The notes under the pieces: model-generated
The model's database searches: none
The model's input: the letters and a program-made list of their open reading frames with translations, nothing else
What the model was told of the DNA's origin: nothing
Assembly: GCF_000499385.1 (NCBI RefSeq)
Contig: NW_013654722.1
Span: forward strand, 1 to 10,000
DNA: 10,000 bases
Direction of reading: 5' to 3'
DNA from: Eimeria necatrix
Taxonomy: Eukaryota; Apicomplexa; Conoidasida; Eucoccidiorida; Eimeriidae
In this document: positions 8,282-10,000 of the stretch, piece after piece
How positions within the stretch are numbered: the first letter of the stretch is position 1
How the letters are laid out: every line of letters begins with the position of its first letter
Translations under genes and position numbers: made by a program

Positions 8282-9120
8282 CATGCAGCAGCAGCGCATG
8301 CAGCAGCAGCAGCGCAGGTGCAGCAGTGCATGCAGCAGCTGCAGCAGCAGCGATCAGCGCATGCAGCAGCTGCATGCGTCTGCAGCAGACATTTGCTGCA
8401 TGCATGTCTTGGGGCTTTGTGCATGCATTGGGGCTTCAAAAGTAATTTTTTGAATTTATTTTTTCTGTTTTTCATTTTTTCTTTTTTCCTTTTTTGAATT
8501 TCTTTTTCGCGGCTTTCCTCTTTCCTTTTTCTGCTTCGTTTATTCTTTTTCCTTTTCCTCTTTTTGCTTTTCTTCTTCGAATTGTTTTTATTTTCCAACT
8601 TTTATTTTTTTCTTCTTCAGGACTTTCTCCAAGTCTTCGACAGAACCAACAAAGGCGGAGTTGACGAAGAAGAGTTTTTCGTTTTGGCGTTGGTGGTCAA
8701 ACAGCTTCTTGTCGAGCCCTTGGACAAAGATGCCTTGAGAGTCCGTTCCCTTTTTGTCAAGCAGCAGCAGCAGCAGCAGCTGCTGCTGCTGCAGCAGCAG
8801 CAGCTGCTGCTGCAGCAGCGGCGGCAGCAGCTGCAGCAGCGGCGGCAGCAGCTGCTGCAGCAGCGGCTGCAGCGGCGGCGGCTGCAGCAACGGCTGCTAT
8901 GTCTTTGGCCGGTCCCGCCAGAGACACAGGAGCAGCTGCTGCTGCAGCTGCTGCTGTTGCAGCAGCTGCTGCAGCTGCTGCTGTTGCAGCTGCTGCTGCA
9001 GCTGCTGCTGCAGCTGCTGCTACTGTGTTGTTCTGGGGCCGCTCAGCGCTGTGAAAATAAAAGGGAAAAGCTGGGTCTATTTCTCTGAGGCCTGTGGCCT
9101 AGAGCTCTGGGAAATGCTGC

Positions 9121-9152
<32 letters not shown>

Positions 9153-9801
9153 TGCTGCAGGCCCTCTTTGAAGACAAGTATGGCATACCCTGGACAGCTC
9201 CCACAGGCATTGACGTCAACAGCCTCGCCAGGATCCTCTCAGATGTGAGCCTCAGCTGCACATGCATGCATGCATGCATGCATGCATGCATGCATGCATT
9301 CATGCATGCAAGCAAGCAGCCTGAGTAAAGCCCGCAGCTGCGCATGCAAGCATGCATGCCCGCATGCGTCCATGCATGCATGCATGCATGCATGCATGCA
9401 TGCATGGACACGTGCGAGCCTGACCCACGGCTGCAGCTGCGCATGCACGCATGCAGACGCGCATGCAGCTGCGCATGCATGCATGCCAAAAGGCAAACGC
9501 ATGCATGCATGCATGCATGCATGCACGCATGCATGCATGCATGCACGAACGCATGCACGAACGCATGCAAGCATGCATGCATGCATGCGTTTGGCCGTTT
9601 GCATGCAGATTCGAGTGCACTGGTCGGAGGGCAAGCGGCGCTACTTGCTGGACTTCGTGGGGGGCAAAAGAGGAACTGCCGGAGTTGCTGCTGAGTTGTT
9701 TGTCTCGCAGCTGCAGGCCATGGAGGAACAAACCCTGCAGCCTTTCCAGCAAGTCCGCCTGCCTTTTTGCTGCTGCTCTTCGCTTCTAAGCAGCAGCAGC
9801 A

Positions 9802-9832
<31 letters not shown>

Positions 9833-10000
9833 ATGCTGCTGCTGCTGTTACTGCTGCTGCTGCTGTTACTGCTAATGCTGCTGCTGCTGCTGCTGTTACT
9901 GCTAATGCTGCTGCTGCTGTTGCTGTTACTGCTGCTGCTGCTGTTGCTGCTGCTGTAGCCGCTGCTGCTGCTGCTGCTGCTGGTATGCTTCGCAGGCCGC
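4343..10000 (+). CDS. MLO-like seven-transmembrane protein with C-terminal EF-hands (multi-exon, 3' partial)
   Basis: Gene-level entry for the exons at 4343-4663, 4743-~4799 or ~4892, 4932-5038, 5411-5593, 5704-6106, 6322-6438, 6680-6889, 7420-7547, 8053-8203, 8621-~8755, 9161-9244 and 9609-9752. Using the shorter form of exon 2, it gives about 680 residues. Predicted TMs lie at about 35-52, 76-92, 149-172, 264-282, 289-312, 399-414 and 424-444. As known for MLO proteins, the TM1-TM2 loop is basic, the TM2-TM3 loop carries Cys, the TM3-TM4 loop is long, and a FWxxxP-like motif precedes TM6. EF-hand loops follow at about 529-540 and 566-577. MLO proteins are plasma-membrane proteins known mainly from plants and some protists. 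Plant members bind calmodulin at the C-terminus and have been reported to conduct calcium. Function in this organism is inference. Alternatives are another 7TM family or a divergent channel. The start is uncertain: splicing at 4342|4343 or ATG at 4325. The 3' end lies beyond the window. Confidence 0.6.
4667..4714. repeat. (AGC)16 array in a 79-bp intron
   Basis: Begins two bases after the GTGA of the donor at 4664 and makes up most of the 4664-4742 intron. The same frame is open through it as poly-Ser. However, the conserved downstream peptide lies in the frame reached by splicing to 4743. Confidence 0.85.
4743..4892 (+). CDS. MLO-like gene exon 2 (Cys-containing extracellular loop; end uncertain)
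   Basis: Follows GGCTCTGCAG at 4742 and encodes QRLRLRCCGAEICFDALRA, then possibly VAGRPDQH and a (CAG)22 poly-Gln run. The three Cys fit the Cys-bearing first extracellular loop of MLO proteins. Three ends fit phase 0. A donor at 4800 (GCG|GTGGCG) would leave the repeat in the intron. A donor at 4893 (CAA|GTGCGT) would keep the poly-Gln and leave a 39-bp intron. Or there may be no splice, since 4893-4931 is itself open and a multiple of three. Confidence 0.55.
4824..4889. repeat. (CAG)22 array
   Basis: Twenty-two pure CAG units followed by CAA. This is the longest pure trinucleotide array in the window. It is coding as poly-Gln if exon 2 extends past 4799. Confidence 0.95.
4932..5038 (+). 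CDS. MLO-like gene exon 3 (start of TM3)
   Basis: Lies between TGCTTTCAG and ATCTG|GTGAGT. It encodes VMPRQRDADIVLENVSPMLE and then EVLFEDLFFVAILLLI, ending in phase 2 inside a Trp codon completed by the next exon. It corresponds to the approach to MLO TM3. Confidence 0.8.
5039..5410 (+). other. Intron, 372 bp, CTG-rich
   Basis: Starts GTGAGTGCAGCAGC and ends TGCTCGCAG. It is filled with CAG blocks and then CTG blocks, including two near-identical GCTGCTGCTTCCTCTGATG segments at about 5174 and 5222. No coding signal beyond repeat shadows. Confidence 0.75.
5411..5593 (+). CDS. MLO-like gene exon 4 (end of TM3, second cytoplasmic loop)
   Basis: The first base completes the Trp codon split across the intron, giving LLLIWYVAFVVLLQCLVRQL. 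Next come AAWMRKVDEEEDVTEIARKA and NSCFGRCLHSEDIAKAVFVA. The Trp plus acidic stretch after TM3 and the later His match the MLO cytoplasmic-loop pattern. It ends in phase 2 at CACAG|GCAAGC, a GC donor. Confidence 0.8.
5594..5703 (+). other. GC-AG intron, 110 bp
   Basis: The donor is ACAG|GCAAGC and the acceptor TTTTGTGCTGCAG. No GT donor nearby keeps the frame. Joining 5593 to 5704 forms an Arg codon and gives AHRYEFADNVEAM. The intron is mostly CAG repeats with interspersed TAG and ACA, which are stops or breaks in the retained frame. Confidence 0.75.
5704..6106 (+). CDS. MLO-like gene exon 5 (TM4, TM5, third cytoplasmic loop)
   Basis: 134 codons plus one base. It begins YEFADNVEAMSIPGIDPSGY, then FMEYLRACLLRMAIEMLRLP leading into TM4 (STLLLLLLAAAALRPFL). 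In MLO proteins an F-x-KYIxRSLEDDF-like helix precedes TM4 in the same way. TM5 is AAVLSLCSLLCLLAMLATWA. The tail (PHYLVMRYHMELGG, EFTPPYKLQQQQ) is the TM5-TM6 loop. It ends CAGCAG|GTCAGG, phase 0. Confidence 0.8.
6107..6321 (+). other. Intron, 215 bp, with (CAG)11 and (CTG)13
   Basis: Holds (CAG)11 at 6121-6153 and (CTG)13 at 6277-6315. The two are complementary and about 120 bp apart on one strand, so they could pair in the transcript. The CTG array runs straight into the acceptor CTTCAG. Confidence 0.8.
6322..6438 (+). CDS. MLO-like gene exon 6 (loop with FWxxxP-like motif)
   Basis: 39 codons, phase 0 at both ends, between TGCTGCTTCAG and TTGGAA|GTGAGA. It encodes SAWPGVCSRYFYGTTLPNKH and then QQLFCFWANGPTIVMRALE. 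The LFCFWANGPTIV segment lines up with the MLO signature just ahead of TM6 (LFWF-x-x-P). This is the single strongest family cue. Confidence 0.8.
6439..6679 (+). other. Intron, 241 bp, with (AAAAT)n and (CTG)20
   Basis: Contains an AAAAT pentamer run at about 6477-6520 and a pure (CTG)20 at 6617-6676. The last CTG is followed directly by CAG, which forms the acceptor. Confidence 0.8.
6617..6676. repeat. (CTG)20 array forming a 3' splice site
   Basis: Twenty pure CTG units ending in CAG|GCG at 6679|6680. Confidence 0.95.
6680..6889 (+). CDS. MLO-like gene exon 7 (TM6, TM7)
   Basis: 70 codons, phase 0, ending GAAAAG|GTCAGC. TM6 is SYFCQLLVLAWWVQLL. TM7 is WGSAAVGLFALLHFLLL. After TM7, KKVLYSTLLALHSGMLVDHV aligns with the MLO LPLYALVTQMGS-like stretch that starts the cytoplasmic tail. 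Confidence 0.8.
6890..7419 (+). other. Intron, 530 bp
   Basis: Starts GTCAGCAGC with (CAG)12 (6892-6927), a TAG and (CAG)5. Mixed CAG/CTG with CACGAGTTGCTGCAGCAGCAG-type segments follows to about 7230, including two similar copies near 6966 and 7058. The rest is T-rich with recurring GGGTCTTTTTGGGA-like units (7258-7380). An extra small exon among the CAG/CTG segments cannot be excluded. Confidence 0.65.
7420..7547 (+). CDS. MLO-like gene exon 8 (C-terminal tail, charged helix)
   Basis: Follows TTTTGGACTCAG and encodes VWEIQRAENVRRTAELVDRL, then RVQSTLFAISEGGDIFWKQM. It occupies the position where plant MLO proteins carry the calmodulin-binding helix. Whether this basic/hydrophobic helix binds calmodulin is unknown. 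It ends ATCAA|GTCTGT in phase 2, and the next exon's first base completes a Lys codon. Confidence 0.7.
7548..8052 (+). other. Intron, 505 bp, with (CTG)20 and GGTGCTGCT-type repeats
   Basis: (CTG)20 at 7556-7615, then an imperfect tandem of CTGCTGGTGCTGCT / TATTGCTGCTGTTGCT units to about 7870, then a T-rich segment ending TGCGCAATTTGCAG. The open frames are poly-Ala/Leu/Cys shadows. Confidence 0.75.
7556..7615. repeat. (CTG)20 array
   Basis: Twenty pure CTG units starting eight bases inside the intron. Confidence 0.95.
8053..8203 (+). CDS. MLO-like gene exon 9 (EF-hand 1)
   Basis: Encodes VLAVSRAVKDQMVAMWASL and then the 12-residue loop DEEHLGQIDRSK followed by the helix LFKFLKSQG. Gly at loop position 6, Ile at 8 and Asp at 1 and 9 fit the EF-hand. 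Position 12 is Lys instead of Glu and position 5 is Leu, so calcium binding here is probably weak or lost. It ends GTCAAC|GTGAGT, phase 0. Confidence 0.85.
8204..8620 (+). other. Intron, 417 bp, with (CAG)21 and pyrimidine-rich 3' half
   Basis: Starts GTGAGTTTGCATG, then (CAG)21 at 8217-8279, then GCATGCAGCAGCAGC variants to about 8405. A long T/C-rich stretch leads to TTCTTCTTCAG. Confidence 0.85.
8217..8279. repeat. (CAG)21 array
   Basis: Twenty-one pure CAG units, flanked on both sides by GCATGCAG-type sequence. Confidence 0.95.
8621..8755 (+). CDS. MLO-like gene exon 10 (EF-hand 2; 3' end uncertain)
   Basis: Encodes DFLQVF, the loop DRTNKGGVDEEE, and then FFVLALVVKQLLVEPLDKDA. Loop positions 1 (Asp), 3 (Thr), 6 (Gly), 8 (Val), 9 (Asp) and 12 (Glu) fit a functional EF-hand. 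The loop starts 37 residues after the first one, the normal spacing of an EF-hand pair, which supports the splice between them. Phase-0 donors exist at 8741 (AGA|GTCCGT) and 8756 (TTT|GTCAAG). The frame also stays open through Gln/Leu/Arg repeats to 9088. Confidence 0.8.
8761..9160. repeat. Mixed CAG/CTG/CGG self-complementary region
   Basis: Short CAG, CTG and GCGGCGG blocks alternate at 8761-8890 and again, mainly CTG with GTT variants, at 8934-9025. A (CTG)n run at about 9122-9160 ends in the acceptor GCTGCTGCAG. A non-repeat stretch (9030-9118) between them shows no assigned exon. Parts may be coding if exon 10 extends as Gln/Leu/Arg-rich sequence. Confidence 0.7.
9161..9244 (+). CDS. MLO-like gene exon 11 (C-terminal tail)
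   Basis: 28 codons between GCTGCTGCAG and CTCAGAT|GTGAGC, phase 0. It encodes ALFEDKYGIPWTAPTG and then IDVNSLARILSD. The unique sequence and clean sites make it a real exon. It may be a degenerate third EF-hand, since IDVNSLARIL resembles the end of an EF loop and its exiting helix, but no full loop is visible. Confidence 0.75.
9245..9608 (+). repeat. Intron with (GCAT)n / TGCATGCA arrays
   Basis: A 364-bp intron almost wholly made of GCATGCAT runs (about 9261-9299, 9371-9406, 9474-9525 and 9530-9600). They are broken by short segments such as GCAGCTGCGCATGCA and GCATGCACGAACGCATGCA. The final copy supplies the acceptor GTTTGCATGCAG. The Met-His-Ala-Cys frames through it are artefacts of the repeat. 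Confidence 0.9.
9609..9752 (+). CDS. MLO-like gene exon 12 (C-terminal tail)
   Basis: 48 codons, phase 0, ending CCAGCAA|GTCCGC. It encodes IRVHWSEGKRRYLLDFVGGK, then RGTAGVAAELFVSQLQAMEE and QTLQPFQQ. No family recognised. It is a cytosolic, basic and then amphipathic segment. The gene continues past the window. Confidence 0.7.
9753..9995 (+). other. Intron, CTG-rich, ending at a possible acceptor
   Basis: Contains CAG then CTG arrays and an imperfect tandem of CTGCTGTTACTGCTAATG (about 9842-9935). It ends TGGTATGCTTCGCAG at 9995, after which only five bases of a putative next exon are in the window. Confidence 0.55.

Noticed and set aside
7336..8598. 420-codon minus-strand frame
   Set aside because: It is made of poly-Gln/Ser/Ala runs and lysine-rich antisense of T-rich introns, and it overlaps two well-supported plus-strand exons, including an EF-hand.
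3995..9608. CRISPR array or mobile element explanation for the regular repeats
   Set aside because: The units are simple microsatellites or palindromic octamers without unique spacers, terminal repeats or a transposase, in a spliced eukaryotic gene.
9043..9752. Cys/His/Met-rich open frames that look like metal-binding repeats
   Set aside because: They arise from GCATGCAT tandem repeats within an intron and appear on both strands.
1..10000. tRNA or rRNA genes
   Set aside because: No cloverleaf with the conserved T-loop and no rRNA core sequence was seen on reading either strand.

Overview
The window looks like a repeat-rich segment of a coccidian apicomplexan nuclear genome, most likely Eimeria. 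The evidence is very dense (CAG)n/(CTG)n arrays in introns and possibly in exons, an interstitial block of the plant/apicomplexan-type telomere heptamer TTTAGGG, TGCATGCA arrays, and a gene split into many short exons with GT-AG introns. The species is inferred from these habits and not from a marker gene.

Layout. 1-360 is AT-rich: a TA run and a 42-48 bp minisatellite. 361-2039 has no gene I can support. It holds small CAG/CTG arrays, nine telomere-type heptamers (1417-1479) and copies of a GGTGT-N4-ACACC palindrome. 2040-3054, 3576-3658 and 3765-~3827 are plus-strand exons that splice in frame into a Pro/Ala/Gln-rich, then charged, coiled-coil-like protein segment. 3995-4334 is a TGCATGCA array. 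From 4343 to the right edge there is one long multi-exon plus-strand gene. I recovered twelve exons of it by joining GT-AG boundaries (one GC-AG) that keep the frame.

The assembled product has seven hydrophobic segments. Its loops match the MLO family layout: a basic stretch after TM1, Cys residues between TM2 and TM3, a long loop between TM3 and TM4, a FWxxxP-type motif just before TM6, and a Leu-Tyr-Ser-Thr-Leu-Leu stretch after TM7. It then continues into a pair of EF-hands 37 residues apart, plus further C-terminal sequence that runs off the window. An MLO-like membrane protein with its own EF-hands in an apicomplexan is the main discovery candidate. The MLO assignment comes from pattern recognition only and needs a profile search.

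The coiled-coil exons (2040-~3827) are either the N-terminal extension of the same protein or a separate upstream gene. The junction across the TGCATGCA array could not be settled. The rest of the window is intron filled with microsatellites, and many of these directly abut or form the splice sites.
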